Shown: piece after piece, positions 32,902 through 42,843 of the stretch
Layout of the letters: the number at the start of each line of letters is the position of its first letter
Position numbering within the stretch: position 1 is the first letter of the stretch
Source of the DNA: Ottelia alismoides
Taxonomy: Eukaryota; Streptophyta; Magnoliopsida; Alismatales; Hydrocharitaceae
DNA length: 64,000 bases
Direction of reading: 5' to 3'
NCBI GenBank assembly: GCA_037367405.1
Contig: JAZKJV010010746.1
Coordinates: forward strand, 248,001 to 312,000
Notes under the pieces: model-generated
Told to the model about the DNA's origin: nothing
The model's database searches: none
Seen by the model: only the letters and a program-made list of their open reading frames with translations
Program-made: the position numbers and the translations under genes

Positions 32902-32942
32902 CACGAAAGTTGCTCGTCTCGACGAGATCTACAACTTTCGTG
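32902..32942. repeat. hairpin-forming palindrome in the solo-LTR-like unit
   Basis: CACGAAAGTTG and CAACTTTCGTG form an 11-bp stem, with an inner CTCGTC/GACGAG pairing. The motif lies about 110 bp right of the MULE. Similar AAAGTTG...CAACTTT palindromes recur in plant LTR-type repeats as far as I recall; I cannot confirm by search. Confidence 0.75.
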
Positions 32943-33680
32943 AAGGACCAAAAATCAAAGAAGTCATATGTACAATGTGTATTTTTAGATGGTACTTTAT
33001 AGATATAAAATACAATATTTTTATCTTTTGTAATTTTTTGTCATTTTTAAATAAAAGAAAATTAAAAATAAAAATAGAGAAATTATGAAAGGCATATTTA
33101 CAATTTAATCTAATTTTTTGGATTTTTAATAATTAAGAAAATAAAAGGATAAAATACGAGAGCAAAAAGGTCAATATGTACAATATACAATAGGGGCTCA
33201 AAACCCAAGTTTCACATATTTCTACGATTTTTATGAAATTAGTCTTGTTTTGAAGGTCTTTGATTGTGTATTACTTTAAAAGTGAGTAGAACTAAATCGG
33301 ACACTGTAAGAGAGAGATATGCACATTTTAAGGTTCCTAGTCTTAAACTTGGATTTGAGTTTTATTGGTCAATTACAAGTTAGTATTTTTTTGATAATTT
33401 TCCTTTATTAGTGTTAGTAATATATACACTATAAAGTTGATTTTATTAGACTTGGAGTTAGTATAAAATATATACAAATAGGTGATTTTAGCTAATATAC
33501 AGGTGAATATTTACAAGTGAATTTCGCTGCTTATATAGTGCAAATATGAATGCTAAAATGCAGATGTTATTTATACATGCGTGAATGGTAATTATGCAAT
33601 ATAAGTGGACATATGCAGCTAATTACTCGGGAACAAAGCTCTATTTTCAACTTTTAGAGTGATGAATCACAGATTCATCA

Positions 33681-34168
33681 ATTATACATAGAGACCTGAG
33701 AAATTCTATTAAGTGTAGTATAGAAAATTCCAAAACATTATCAGTACGAACGAATTTGACATTAGCAGAGAAGATATTGTTAACTTCAATAAGAAAAGTC
33801 TTAATCATAGCACCTGCTTCAGACTTATGTTTTAATAAGAATACCTAAGAAAGTCTAGAATAATCATCCACATCAACCATATAAAAACAATGCCCCTGAT
33901 GATCAGGAACACGACTCGGATCCCAAATGTCAAAATGAAACAACTCGAAAGACCGATTATTATTATGACTCAGAAACGAGGAGCGATGATGTTTCCCAAG
34001 TTGACAAGCTTCACAGTCCCAAGCAGTACGAGTAGATATTTGCGGGAGAATGTGTATCATCTTTTGAAGAGGAAGGTGGCCAAAGCGAAGATGCCACATG
34101 AAAGGAGAAACAGGTCCAGGTGGAATAGAGGCCTCCCCAGCACATGATGGAACAACAAGCTTATACAA
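33681..34168 (-). pseudogene. copia pre-integrase and integrase N-terminal half (element D)
   Basis: HLRFGHLPLQKMIHILPQ and CEACQLGKHHRSSF (zinc-binding region), then FHFDIWDP with the first catalytic Asp. A stop near 33845 follows DDYSRLS, and the reading continues as VFLLKHKSEAGAMIKTF and RTDNVLEF with the second Asp near 33745. It ends at the insertion junction 33680/33681. Confidence 0.9.
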
Positions 34169-34252
34169 TCCTCTCTACTCACGGCCATGAATAATCATCC
34201 TGCCAGTTAGTATGTCCTAAAATAGAAGAGAAGAGGGGTTAAAGATTGCACG

Positions 34253-35503
34253 TCAGTGTAAATCTTTTGTAATTTGACTAATAGACAAAAGATTCATTTG
34301 AAAATCTGGAGCATGTAAGACGTTTTGAAGACGCATAGAAGGGGCTAAAACAATCTCCCCCTGAACAACAATGGGTAGCCTAACTCCATTGGCAATGATT
34401 ACGGATCGCCCAGAGGGATAGACCTGTAAGAGATAAATTGCATCTGATCTCCAAACATATGATGAGACGCTCCAGACTCCATAATCCAATCAGTCACATC
34501 GGAACTGCTACTACTAGTAAGCACATAGGTAATACCTGAGGAACTTGACAATGCTCTGGCGGTGGCCGCTGCATCTGATGGGCCTGCAGTCTGAGTCACA
34601 GGGGTGGTCACCATCTTTCGAAGTCTCGAGACAAGATCATCAAAACGTGCATCTATAGTAGGTGCAGATGAAGAGTCAGTCTGCTCTGCAACACATGCAT
34701 GCGCCGGATATCTATGCTTCTGAAAGCATGTCTCCTCCGAGTGACTAAGACGATGACAATAGGAACATAGACCACGCTGACGTCCACCCCGACCACGAGG
34801 TCCACGGCCACAAAACTGTGACGAGCTTCCGCGGCCACGAGAAGCAGCCATAGCCAAGGACATTGTCTGTGGTGTAGCGGTAGGCGTGGTAGTAATCCTG
34901 CTCAGCCGCTTGTAGACCTCCTCCATCGACGGTATGGTCTCGCCAGCCAGAAGTTGAGTACAAGTGGCATCGTACTCGGATCGGAGTCAAGGGATGACAA
35001 GAAAACTCCAGTCATAGTGGCATTCCGATACGCCTGTTGTGCCACGATGGTAGTAATAGGCATGAACCTGTGGAGTCGTTCAAGCATGCCTCTCAGATGA
35101 GAGAAATGAGCATGGAAAGGTCGACCATTCTGCTTGGTCGAGAAAATGTCAAACTGCAGTTGGCGAATCTTGCTTTCATTCTTCCCCTGTCCGTAGGTAT
35201 CAGCCAGTAAATCCCACATGGCCTTTGCAGTTGGCTAATTGACAATATCATTAGCAATCTCTGTGCTAAGTGTCCCAGAGAGCCAGATACGAGCATAGGC
35301 ATCATCTTGCTTCCATGATGCATTTGCCCCAGTCTTGTCTGCCGGCTTTGAGTCAGTCAGAATGTGCTCCTTGTTGTGGCCTGCATTAGGGTACGGAACT
35401 GCATGGACCATAACTCGTAGTTGGTCCCATCCATCTTCATGATAGGTGCCGAGCCCTTGAAGGCATCGGAAGAGGAGAACACGTCACCCATATTCTCCGA
35501 CAT
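34253..35503 (-). pseudogene. copia gag and protease (element D)
   Basis: The gag ATG is at 35503 (MSENMGDVFSSDAFKG). Shifts or stops occur near 35400, 35225 and 34980, so gag is read from three frames. The zinc knuckle CSYCHRLSHSEETC is intact (about 34715-34760). The protease motif is DWIMESGASHHMFGD: the catalytic Asp of D-S-G is Glu (E-S-G), and the Cys after HHM is Phe. The polyprotein then continues as IIANGVRLPIVVQGEIVLAPS toward the pre-integrase domain. Confidence 0.9.
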
Positions 35504-36036
35504 TTTTCAATAGGTCAAGATGCAGAACAATTGGGGAACAAATCAAGAATAGACTTGTCTACAACACCAGAGGAGGGATGAGTTATATCTGTAGACTTAT
35601 ACACTCATCCCTGGATCTTCGTTTGAGGTCTAGGGTCACACAGCAAGGGACAAATCAGACTATATCACTGTTTCTCATACCAGCCCAGACCTCAATGCGG
35701 CACAAAAATACCTTGCAGCAACCCCCGACGGCAGCGGGAAGGGGTTTACGACGGTGCTAGGGGCTGGGCGGCGCCTATGGCTGCGGGGTGGCATACAGGA
35801 GGGGGCCGCTGGCCACACAGGAGGGCTCGGGGGCCTTCGGCGGCGGCGCTGGAAGTCGATGGGGCTGCGCGGGAAGGCCGATGCAGTGGGCGGCATCGCT
35901 GAAAGGGTGGGGCGGTGGCGTGGGGAGGGCCGCTGGAGCGTGCGACGGCGCGTCGAGGGAGGAGGGCTGGCGGGGGTAGGGTTAGGGTTAGGGTTTGATA
36001 CGAGAACCCTGGTCTAGGACCGTTGCTTTGATACCA
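35504..36036 (-). other. leader of element D with primer-binding site and telobox-like repeat
   Basis: The primer-binding site complement GCTTTGATACCA is at 36025-36036. GGGTTAGGGTTAGGGTTT (35979-35996) lies about 30 bp inward. The block 35700-35970 is GC-rich, with overlapping meaningless open frames on both strands. Confidence 0.7.
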
Positions 36037-36180
36037 TGTTGGGATAAAAATAAGTCATATCATAGAAGAGATCCCAGGGCTATCTTATATAGGAGAAAAG
36101 CCATGGGTTAATTATATGAGTGGTGCATAAAGAAAACATAAAATATAAAATCGATACTAAGAGATACAATTATCTCAACA
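36037..36180 (-). repeat. 5' LTR of copia element D
   Basis: 144 bp, about 96% identical to 26379-26522 by eye. It ends TATCTCAACA and is followed by the CATAT duplication. Confidence 0.95.
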
Positions 36181-36237
36181 CATATGTATGTGATGACTCT
36201 TTCTCAATGATATTTGGATACTGCAACCTTTATTCAA

Positions 36238-36409
36238 TGGTGGAGAAGGAATTGAGAATGAATGAAATAATTTATTCAATGGATCTAGGGTATATCATAT
36301 AGCATGAAACTCTAGAGAGCTCAAGAGAGAAACTTACATAAGGACCCTGGAGTTACATGACTTAAAATAAAGAGATAAAAAATAATAAAAAAACTAAATA
36401 GCTTTAGTA
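36238..36409 (-). repeat. probable 3' LTR of element E
   Basis: TGGTGGAGAAGG to GCTTTAGTA, about 172 bp, directly before the polypurine complement. The outer end is not canonical and no second LTR is available, so boundaries are tentative. Confidence 0.4.
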
Positions 36410-36559
36410 CCCCCTCTCAAGTTGGAGCATATCTATCGATCATGCCCAACTTGGAAATCAGCTAAGAGATGTGTTTCTTAGATAAAGCATTTGTAGATAT
36501 TTCTGTAAGATGAAGATCTGTGGATATATGAGTGGTGATATTCCCTCGTACTGCATCTT

Positions 36560-36850
36560 GAGTGAAGTTTCAATCATCATCAATGTGTTTCGTTCGCATA
36601 TGGAATACGAGACTCGTGGATTCTAAGCTTTTGTAGAAAGGAGACAAGCAAGGTAATCTCACAAGTAGCTTGAGCCATCGTCATATATTCAACATCTGCA
36701 CTCGATTTGGAAACAACTGTCTGATTCTTGCTCCACCATTTAACCAGGTTGCCTCCAACTAGCATGGCATTACCTAAAGTCGATTGTTTGTCCTTAGGTT
36801 AACTGGAATAATCAACATTTGCATATGCAGTGACATCAGTGTAGCCATTG
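36560..36850 (-). pseudogene. copia RNase H fragment (element E)
   Basis: Residues TDVTAYANVDYS at the left of the domain (about 36800-36840), then MLVGGNLVKWWSKNQTVVSKSSADVEYMTMAQATCEITLL. The WWSKNQTVVSKSSAEAEY pattern is the usual RNase H tail of many plant copia families, different from the WKSKKQTVVARSSAESEY of the short-LTR group. It ends with THIDDD-like residues after a stop. Confidence 0.75.
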
Positions 36851-36995
36851 TGTAGAGAGGAAAGAATGAAATGATTGATAATGAGACATTAGTGTTTTCT
36901 TATATACGTGGAGAATCATATTGGGCAAATCACATAATAGAGATAGAAAGTAAAGAGATTACGTAAAACATGAAAAGATAAATAAAATCTCAATA
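36851..36995 (-). repeat. 3' LTR of copia element F
   Basis: TGTAGAGAGGAAAG to ATCTCAATA, 145 bp. It matches the LTR of Z in order and spacing (GATTGATAATGAG, TTATATA, TTGGGCAA). Confidence 0.75.
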
Positions 36996-37049
36996 TTCCC
37001 ACTCAAGATGGAGCATATATATATATATCAATCATGCTCAGTTGGAACC

Positions 37050-38060
37050 TCATCTCTGGAATGACCGTCTGGCTAGGGCCTTGGTTAACACATATGAGGT
37101 CTGTTCCCACGAGTTGATGTGGGAGGTGGAGATAGAGCCCTTCTGAATCATGTCACGAGTGTAGTGCCAGTCAACCTCGATATGCTTGGTCCTCTCATGG
37201 AAGGCAAGATCGTTGGCAATGAAAAGAGCAGTCTGGTTGTCGCATTGGAGATGCATGGGAAGAGGCACACCATTAGCTAGATCAGTCAGAACGGATCTGA
37301 CCCACATCATCTCAGTACTCCTATGTGCTATGGCTCTGTACTCTGACTCTGCACTAGATCTGACAACTATTATTTGCTTCTTGCTCTTCCATGACACCAA
37401 AGAGCTCCCTATGAATTATATAAAACTTGAGGTAGACTTTCTGTCCTTGGGACATCCTGCATAATCTTCATCTGGGAATGTTGTAATTGCAAAGGATGTT
37501 CCTTTGCTAAAGAAAAGTCCAGTACCATGAGAGGTTTTCAGGTACCTCGGAATCATAATAACTACATCCATACATGATTGTCGAGATTGCTCGATGAACA
37601 AGCTAATTCTGCTTATTGCAAAAGATATGTCTTGCCTGGTGATGGTCACATATAGGTGCTTTCGAACGAGCTCCCTGCACCTCCTGTGTATCATCATCAT
37701 CATATAACTTCAGCTTTGGTCCATGGGACTAGTGACAGGTCTGCAATCTATCGGACCTGTCTTAGAGAGAAGATCTGTAACATACCTCCTTTGGGTTATA
37801 ACAAGATCTCGTTGGTTCTTGGAAAACTCAAGTCCAAGAAAGTAATGTAAATCGTCAAGGTCCTTGGTTACAAACCGCTGACCAATTGTACGAATACCCT
37901 GCACAACATCCATTGTAATAATGATACAATTAACATAGACTAGTATATCAACGGTACCTCTCTAAGTCCTCTGAATGAACAATGCATGATCTGCGATCGA
38001 TTTCATGAACCTCTATTGCCCTATCAAGTTTGAGAACTTATAAATCTATGCTCTCCAGAG
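37050..38060 (-). pseudogene. copia RT C-terminus and RNase H (element F)
   Basis: RNase H is the best-preserved part (37400-37050: [57 protein letters not shown]). RT residues at 37913-37710 (RFVTKDLDDLHYFLGLEFSKNQ) and 37703-37416 follow in other frames. The catalytic YVDD reads YVNC in the complement of 37920-37950, so polymerase activity is lost. The upstream RT blocks (KWIF..., [13 protein letters not shown]) are missing. Confidence 0.8.
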
Positions 38061-38865
38061 TCAGACGGAGTCCATCTGTCACTTTTAGGAGAGATACATG
38101 ACATACTCAAAAAAGGTGACATCAGCATGACGTAGACTCACAAAAAGTAAAAACAATGGTAAACCTTCTTGGTACAAGAGTAGCCTACAAGGACACACTT
38201 GATAGCTTTAGGGGAGAGCTTGTCACAACCAGGAGTCAGGTGATGCACGTATGTAACAGAAACAAAAACACGGGGTGTAAGGGAGAACAAGTCCTCGGGA
38301 AACACACTCGAGAAAGGAACATTCTCTCCTAAAAGTGAAGACAACATTATGATTCACCAAGTAAAGGCAGTGAGAACCACATCACCCTAGAAAGAGCGAG
38401 GATCACGACTCTAAATCAGAAGGGTGCTGGTCACATCAAGTAAGTGATGGTGTCTGCGTTCAACAACACCGTTCTGTTAGGAAATGTAATCACACGAGGT
38501 CTCGTGTATGATACTAAGAGACATGAAGAACTCAAAAAGTTGTAACGTGCATAACTCTAAGGCATTGTTGGAGCGAACAAACTTAACAATAGTAGAAACT
38601 TTTTATTTCAGTAATGAATGATTGAATGATCCAGTCTCAGACTTATTTTTCAAATGAAAAACCCATGATAGTTTAGGAAAATCGTGCACGGCTACACAAA
38701 TAAAACATGTATCCCTAATGATCAGGAACATCACTGGGATTCCAAATGTCAAAATGAACTAACTCGAATAAATGACTGCTATTACAACTCTAACGATCAG
38801 GGAAAGAGGACCGATGATGCTTCCCAAGCTGATAAGCATGGTATAGAGAAACCAAGCCTTTAAAA
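38061..38865 (-). pseudogene. copia integrase fragment (element F)
   Basis: C-terminal domain at 38347-38138 (SLTPRVFVSVTYVHHLTPGCDKLSPKAIKCVLVGYSCTKKVYHC). The core is traceable to 38865 in broken frames: ERRHHHLLDVTSTLLI near 38440, NALELC near 38555 and a DIWNPSDVPDH-like block near 38730. The first catalytic Asp region is degraded but recognisable. Confidence 0.75.
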
Positions 38866-38899
38866 AATCCACCTTCCAGTGCATTCCGCTAACCTTTCT

Positions 38900-39235
38900 T
38901 CTTTTCCAGTTTGCAGTAATCTCTGTGGCTAGGAATAAAAGTTGATTGCACAGGTGAAATGAGACGGTCCATGACTGTATTAAGTCTGTTAGCCAAGAAC
39001 TTGGCAATCACTAGGTAGATTGAGAGATCAATCAGCCTGAAACCTTCCCCCTCTCTGAGACCTTCTTGGGCAGGAGAAAAATGAGAGCCTTATTCACATG
39101 CTCAAATCCAGCATTGCCATTTATGCACTCCTGCACCACCTCCAAAACATCACCACCAACCAAAGTCTGGAACTCCCGATGGAAGGATACTGGGAATCCG
39201 TCTAGACCGGGTGCCCAATCTACCTTCAAGTTCTA
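38900..39235 (-). pseudogene. LINE ORF2 reverse transcriptase N-terminal fragment
   Basis: The frame 39229-39032 reads KVDWAPGLDGFPVSFHREFQTLVGGDVLEVVQECINGNAGFEHVNKALIFLLPKKVSERG. This matches the K.APG.DGF...F......V..DV...V..F...G......N.T.I.LIPK pattern of plant L1 RT block 0-1. The next block (FRLIDLSIYLVIAKFLANRLNTVMD near 39000, from FRPISL...YK.....L..RL) is readable in another frame. The catalytic YADD would lie beyond the breakpoint. Confidence 0.8.
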
Positions 39236-39899
39236 GACATCCACTTTGAGCTCCTTCAAAGTGACACTTTGAACAAGATGTCTAGCATGTTGGTCGGATA
39301 GAGACGATGCCTTTAAACCTGACCAATTCCACCGCCTAACTGTAGACCATGGGGGAAATCTCTGAAGTAATATGTAATAGCGATTCTCATATCTCGATCC
39401 CCTTCAACCTACCTCCTATTCACCACCACCGACTGAGTAAGGTTGTTTATTCTCCTACCACTTGTAACTCTATTGAAAAACTTTGTATTTGCATCCCCCT
39501 CATTAATTCAGGTTTGTCTCGACCTATGTTTCCATTCCATCACACGTTTTTTTATCCTCTAAAGCAATAGTTTTTAATAAGCTAGCCCTCTCCTAAAACC
39601 CAGACTTGGAAAGATCTCTGTCATCTTCGATTCTGTCTAGCCTGCTCACTTCCTCCTCATCCACTATTCTATTAGCTCTTCTCAACTCTCAAATTTTATT
39701 GTACTGGCAGAGTCTGATACAGAGTGAAGTAAGTTTCTGAGACATGTGTACCACCGCTGCAGAGACCACTGTCGAAGACCAATGGTTAGAAATCAAATCT
39801 CTGAAATTTTCTTCCAGAAGCCAAGCTTTCTCAAACTTGAATTAATTACACGTTGACTGATCCACACCAGAGTCCCAAATAAGCGGGGTATGGTCTGAT

Positions 39900-40562
39900 T
39901 TGTACCTCAGCTTAGAAGAGGCCGAGGAGAGAAGGAGAGGGAAAAGATCAAGAAGTTGAGCTGACGTAAGGAGCGGTCCAATCTTGACTGGGAGTAAGAG
40001 TTTCGCCAAGTGAACTTTGTATCATAAGCATCCAGAACTTCCAGTTGTAGATCATCAATCAATTTTGCAAACTCCATGGAGCCAAGGTCTTGGCTCCCAT
40101 GTAACTAGGGACGATCTGAGGAAAGAAGGGTAATGTTGAAGTCCCTTCCCACCAGCTAGGAGATATCTGGAAAAGATTCTTGGTCTTACGAATTTCAGAC
40201 CACATAATCAGTAACTTGCTGGAGATGTAAGGCCATCAACACATGAGATGAGAACCAAGGCATTGGAGCTAATTGCTTGAAGGACGATTGACTGGACATG
40301 AATGCCCTTGTGATCTGCAACAAAATAAAAATGTGACTCCTTCCAACCAATTATTGTACCTCCCGCACTGCCATCCACTTCAATAGCCTTGAAATATGAG
40401 ATAGCCCCTGTTCCCATTGAATTCCACACCACATCTGAGCAAGAGGCAAATTTTCTCTTCAAACAAAACAATATCACATCTCCACTCCTGAAATAGAGCT
40501 TTGATCGATCGTCTCTTCTCCAGGTCATACAGACCCCTAACACTCCAAGTCAAAACCTTCAT
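39900..40562 (-). pseudogene. LINE ORF2 endonuclease region
   Basis: The frame from 40562 starts MKVLTWSVRGLYDLEKRRSIKAL, matching the typical plant L1 ORF2 start (M..L.WNVRGLG...KR..I). The catalytic Asn of WNVRG is Ser here. DIVLFEEK corresponds to the D.V...ETK motif. The reading shifts near 40450 to VVWNSMGTGAISYFKAIEVDGSAGGTIIGWKESHF, the GRSGGI-like segment. Later blocks toward 39900 are weak. The endonuclease would nick target DNA; this copy is broken. Confidence 0.7.
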
Positions 40563-40569
40563 TTAGGAA

Positions 40570-41340
40570 CAAAAGGGGACCCGAGAGCGTGATAAATCCT
40601 ACCACTCTTGCCACCTGGCGCTTTTCTTCTGAAACAAGAAGTATCACCGAGGACTTGGCTCGCCTACGCTTATGCTTACGATAACACTTGGAAGTACACC
40701 CACCATTGTTGCGTCTACTGTCGAATCAGAAGAGGAGTGGTGCACCTCACTCAAAGAAGAAGAATCTCTCGATGGAGGAGGAAAGGGGGGATTTTCCACA
40801 CCTATTAAAGATTCCAAAGATGCCACCACCTTAGACAGTGCTCGAGCCAAGGGAGCGAGTCCAACAACGGTGACAAAGTACCTCACGAAGCCTCCCCAAC
40901 CATACTGCTAGGTGGTTGCTCTTCCGAAGTGACAAATAGCTTGTGTCTGATATCACTGTCACCAATGGCTGGGAAGGAAGCCATACCTTCTGTAAGGACA
41001 AATCGAAAGAGCTTCTGAAAGGTTGCTTCAAAATATGCTATTGATGGGGTCTTTTGTGGTAAAACTAAGCAGGTTAAAAGGAAGAAATCTGTGTCTTCTT
41101 ACAAGCCACTACCCGATAATAACCTTGTAGATTTCCAATAAAGATAGGCGGCTATCCGAATCCGGTCGGATGCAGATACGCAACATAAAGAGTCGTGCCC
41201 CACCTTCAAAAGCAACCCTAAATCTCAAGACATGTGCCTCCTCCAAACCGGTCGAGATCTCCGCCTTCTTCTCGATCTGTTACTCTACCTCATTCGTAGG
41301 TGGTTGAAACCCTGAAACCGCCAAAGGAAAGTATTTGAGT
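40570..41340 (-). pseudogene. possible LINE ORF1 region
   Basis: Frames at 41031-40831 and 40886-40644 (minus) read as low-conservation protein with PSRDSSSLSEVHHSSSDST, lying immediately upstream of ORF2. ORF1 of L1 elements occupies this place. No CCHC knuckle is visible. The assignment rests on position and on continuity of the minus-strand frames. Confidence 0.35.
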
Positions 41341-41363
41341 ATTTGGTTGTACGCCACTTGAGT

Positions 41364-41650
41364 TGTAGATGGGTAAATGGATCACTCCGTGATCACATCC
41401 ATGTGTTTAGTCCCCACATCTACCAGTGATGGGACTTTGAGGCTTTTTAGAGGCTATATAAAGAGCCCCAGACCTCATGTATCTATTGAGAAAGTCAATA
41501 GACACATATGGTCCTTTGAGGCTTTTCCCGTGGTTTCTTCCCGCTCCTTAGGGAGTAGGGTTCCACGTAAAATATCTTGTGTTCAAGTTTATTTTTTCTA
41601 TTCTTGATGCTCTGTTTATCAAATTGCTTCCGCATTCCTATTTTCTAACA
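41364..41650 (+). repeat. probable 5' LTR of copia element L
   Basis: About 287 bp, TGTAGATGGG to TTTTCTAACA. The 3' boundary is firm because the primer-binding site follows. The left boundary is inferred from the TG dinucleotide and typical size, and could be wrong. Confidence 0.55.
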
Positions 41651-42142
41651 TATTATCAGAGCGGGTTCGATTCTCGAGGAATTTTATATTCTTTATTTTT
41701 TTGTATTCGAGATTCGATTTTTTGGAGCTCTTGAAGATTGATGTATCATTCAAGTTCCTATTCAAGATCAGGTTTTAGGGTTTCGTTTGAAACTTAATTC
41801 GATTCTAGGGTTTTTGTATCCGATGATCCCATAGCAGTTCTGAATCACGCAAGGAATTCAGCCGCAGATCTTCTCGTCGTCGTCATTCTTGTCGCTAAGC
41901 ATCTCTCTTACTTGGCGCATGGCGGCGGTCAGGGGCTCCGTCGCGAGCCCTAACCCTCCGAGAACAACATGGCGGCCTCTTGTCGCACCATCCTATCCAA
42001 CCGCATCCCAGGTCGAGCGCGCGACTCGCGCACTATCCAGTCTTCTTTAGGCGGCACTACCAAAAGCGTCACAAGGCGGCACATATCTCACAAGCGCGAG
42101 CGCAGGCGAGCTCAACGACATCCCCCAGATATCATACGCTCA
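41364..42142 (+). mobile_element. copia element L, 5' LTR and leader only
   Basis: A different copia family on the plus strand: probable LTR 41364-41650 (CTATATAAAGAGC TATA region at about 41456), then TATTATCAGAGC (41651-41662), a primer-binding site two changes from TGGTATCAGAGC. A leader with TAGGGTTT motifs follows. No gag is reached: at 42143 the sequence passes into the target duplication of the RTE LINE and, beyond the LINE, into the LTR of element H. Confidence 0.65.
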
Positions 42143-42207
42143 ACTCTCTTATACAACAACAATAAAGCCTTTTCCCACAATTAAGTAGGGTCGGCTACGT
42201 GGATTCT

Positions 42208-42690
42208 TCACCTCCATTCAGATCTATCTTGGGTCAATCTCGGGCTTATATCCAAAAAACTAAGTTCTCTTTGTATAGTCTCTTTCCAACACTTCTTGGG
42301 CCGTCCTCGCGCTCTCTTAGTTGGCTCAACATCCCAACACTCGCATCTCCTAACTGGTGCATCAGCTGACCTTCTTTGCAAATGAACAAACCATCTTAAG
42401 CGGTTTTCTCGCATCTTATCCTCGATCGGAGCTACACTAACTTTCTTTCTGATTGCATCATTCCGAATGCGATCATTGTGTGTGTGTGTCCAGACATCCA
42501 CCTTAGCATTTTCATTTCCATTATAGTCATTCTCTGCACGTTTATGGTTTGCAGTCCAACATTCAGATCCATAGAGCATAGCAGGTCTCACGGCTGCTTT
42601 GTAAAACTTTCCTTTATTTTTTTAATTAATTTTCTTATCACAGAGAACAACAGAAGCTCCTCTCCACTTTTGCCAGCCTGCATTTATTCT
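42208..42690 (-). pseudogene. RTE LINE ORF C-terminal region
   Basis: The frame 42591-42208 reads RPAMLYGSECWTANH..., then ENAKVDVWTHTHNDRIRNDAIRKKVSVAPIEDKMRENRLRWFVHLQRR, then APVRRCE and KRARGRPKKCWKETIQ. This is the conserved C-terminus of plant RTE ORFs. The frame is open and well conserved until the terminal stop near 42205. The preceding residues (FYKAAVRPAMLYG) continue to the insertion point of copia G. Confidence 0.9.
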
Positions 42691-42699
42691 ATTAGTAAC

Positions 42700-42843
42700 T
42701 GTTAGGATTCTTATGTTTCCTTGTCTTTATTTATATTCTTTATTTCTTTTGTCCCGCTTATTTAATTTACGTTTTGAGCTTTTCTTCTATATAAGAGAGC
42801 TCTAGTGTTAGATGGAATACAACTTTCTTTTTCCCATTCCAAA
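42700..42843 (+). repeat. 5' LTR of copia element G
   Basis: TGTTAGGATTC to CCATTCCAAA, with TCTATATAAGAGAGCTC. The terminal CA has decayed to AA and the primer-binding site to TCGGAGCC. Confidence 0.9.

Larger units (their letters stand above)
28960..33680. mobile_element. 4.7-kb TG...CA insertion in element D, probable giant solo LTR or LARD
   Basis: The interrupted integrase sequence resumes exactly across this unit. It begins TGATTGATCGC and ends AGATTCATCA, with flanks ACTAT (28955-28959) and ATTAT (33681-33685), a 5-bp duplication with one change. TG...CA ends and a 5-bp duplication indicate an LTR retroelement product. I find no second copy of the end sequence, primer-binding site or gag/pol motif inside, so a solo LTR is the simplest reading; a large non-autonomous LTR derivative is the alternative. 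It has A/T-rich arms, a GC-rich block (30150-31000) and a nested MULE (31742-32792). Without the MULE it is about 3.66 kb. Confidence 0.7.
26379..36180 (-). mobile_element. Ty1/copia element D, split by a nested insertion
   Basis: Minus-strand element with paired 144-bp LTRs (26379-26522 and 36037-36180) and a perfect 5-bp duplication CATAT (26374-26378 and 36181-36185). The LTRs differ at about 6 of 144 positions, the fewest in the window, so D is probably the youngest datable copia here. A 4.7-kb unit (28960-33680) interrupts integrase. Without it D is about 5.1 kb. Protein order is normal, but stops and shifts occur in gag, integrase and RT-RNase H. Confidence 0.95.
36238..36850 (-). mobile_element. 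copia element E, 3' fragment of a different family
   Basis: A minus-strand 3' end with LTR-like sequence (about 36238-36409), polypurine complement CCCCCTCTCAAG and the RNase H C-terminus. The protein is clearly diverged from the short-LTR group. The fragment is cut at 36850, where the LTR of element F starts, so F probably inserted into E; the rest of E is not seen on the far side of F. Confidence 0.7.
36851..38865 (-). mobile_element. Ty1/copia element F, 5'-truncated
   Basis: 3' LTR (36851-36995), polypurine complement (TTCCCACTCAAG, changed), RNase H, RT C-terminus and integrase on the minus strand. The RT N-terminal half is deleted (junction near 38060). The element ends in the pre-integrase region near 38865, where LINE sequence starts. 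No gag, 5' LTR or second target duplication is present. The LTR belongs to the Z/J subfamily. Confidence 0.8.
38870..41340 (-). mobile_element. L1-type LINE remnant, 3' half missing
   Basis: Minus-strand non-LTR retrotransposon: possible ORF1 (40570-41340), the start of the ORF2 endonuclease (40562) and the N-terminal part of RT (39229-39032). The sequence between is readable in broken frames. The RT palm, zinc domain, 3' UTR and poly(A) are missing because copia F abuts at about 38866. No target duplication is identifiable. Confidence 0.75.

Noticed and set aside
28960..33680. Helitron
   Set aside because: Begins TG, not TC, ends CA rather than CTRR, and has a 5-bp flank duplication; LTR-type ends fit better.
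41969..42184. Open frames of 60-71 residues before the RTE tail
   Set aside because: Leader of element L continuing into the RTE 3' end; crosses an insertion boundary.
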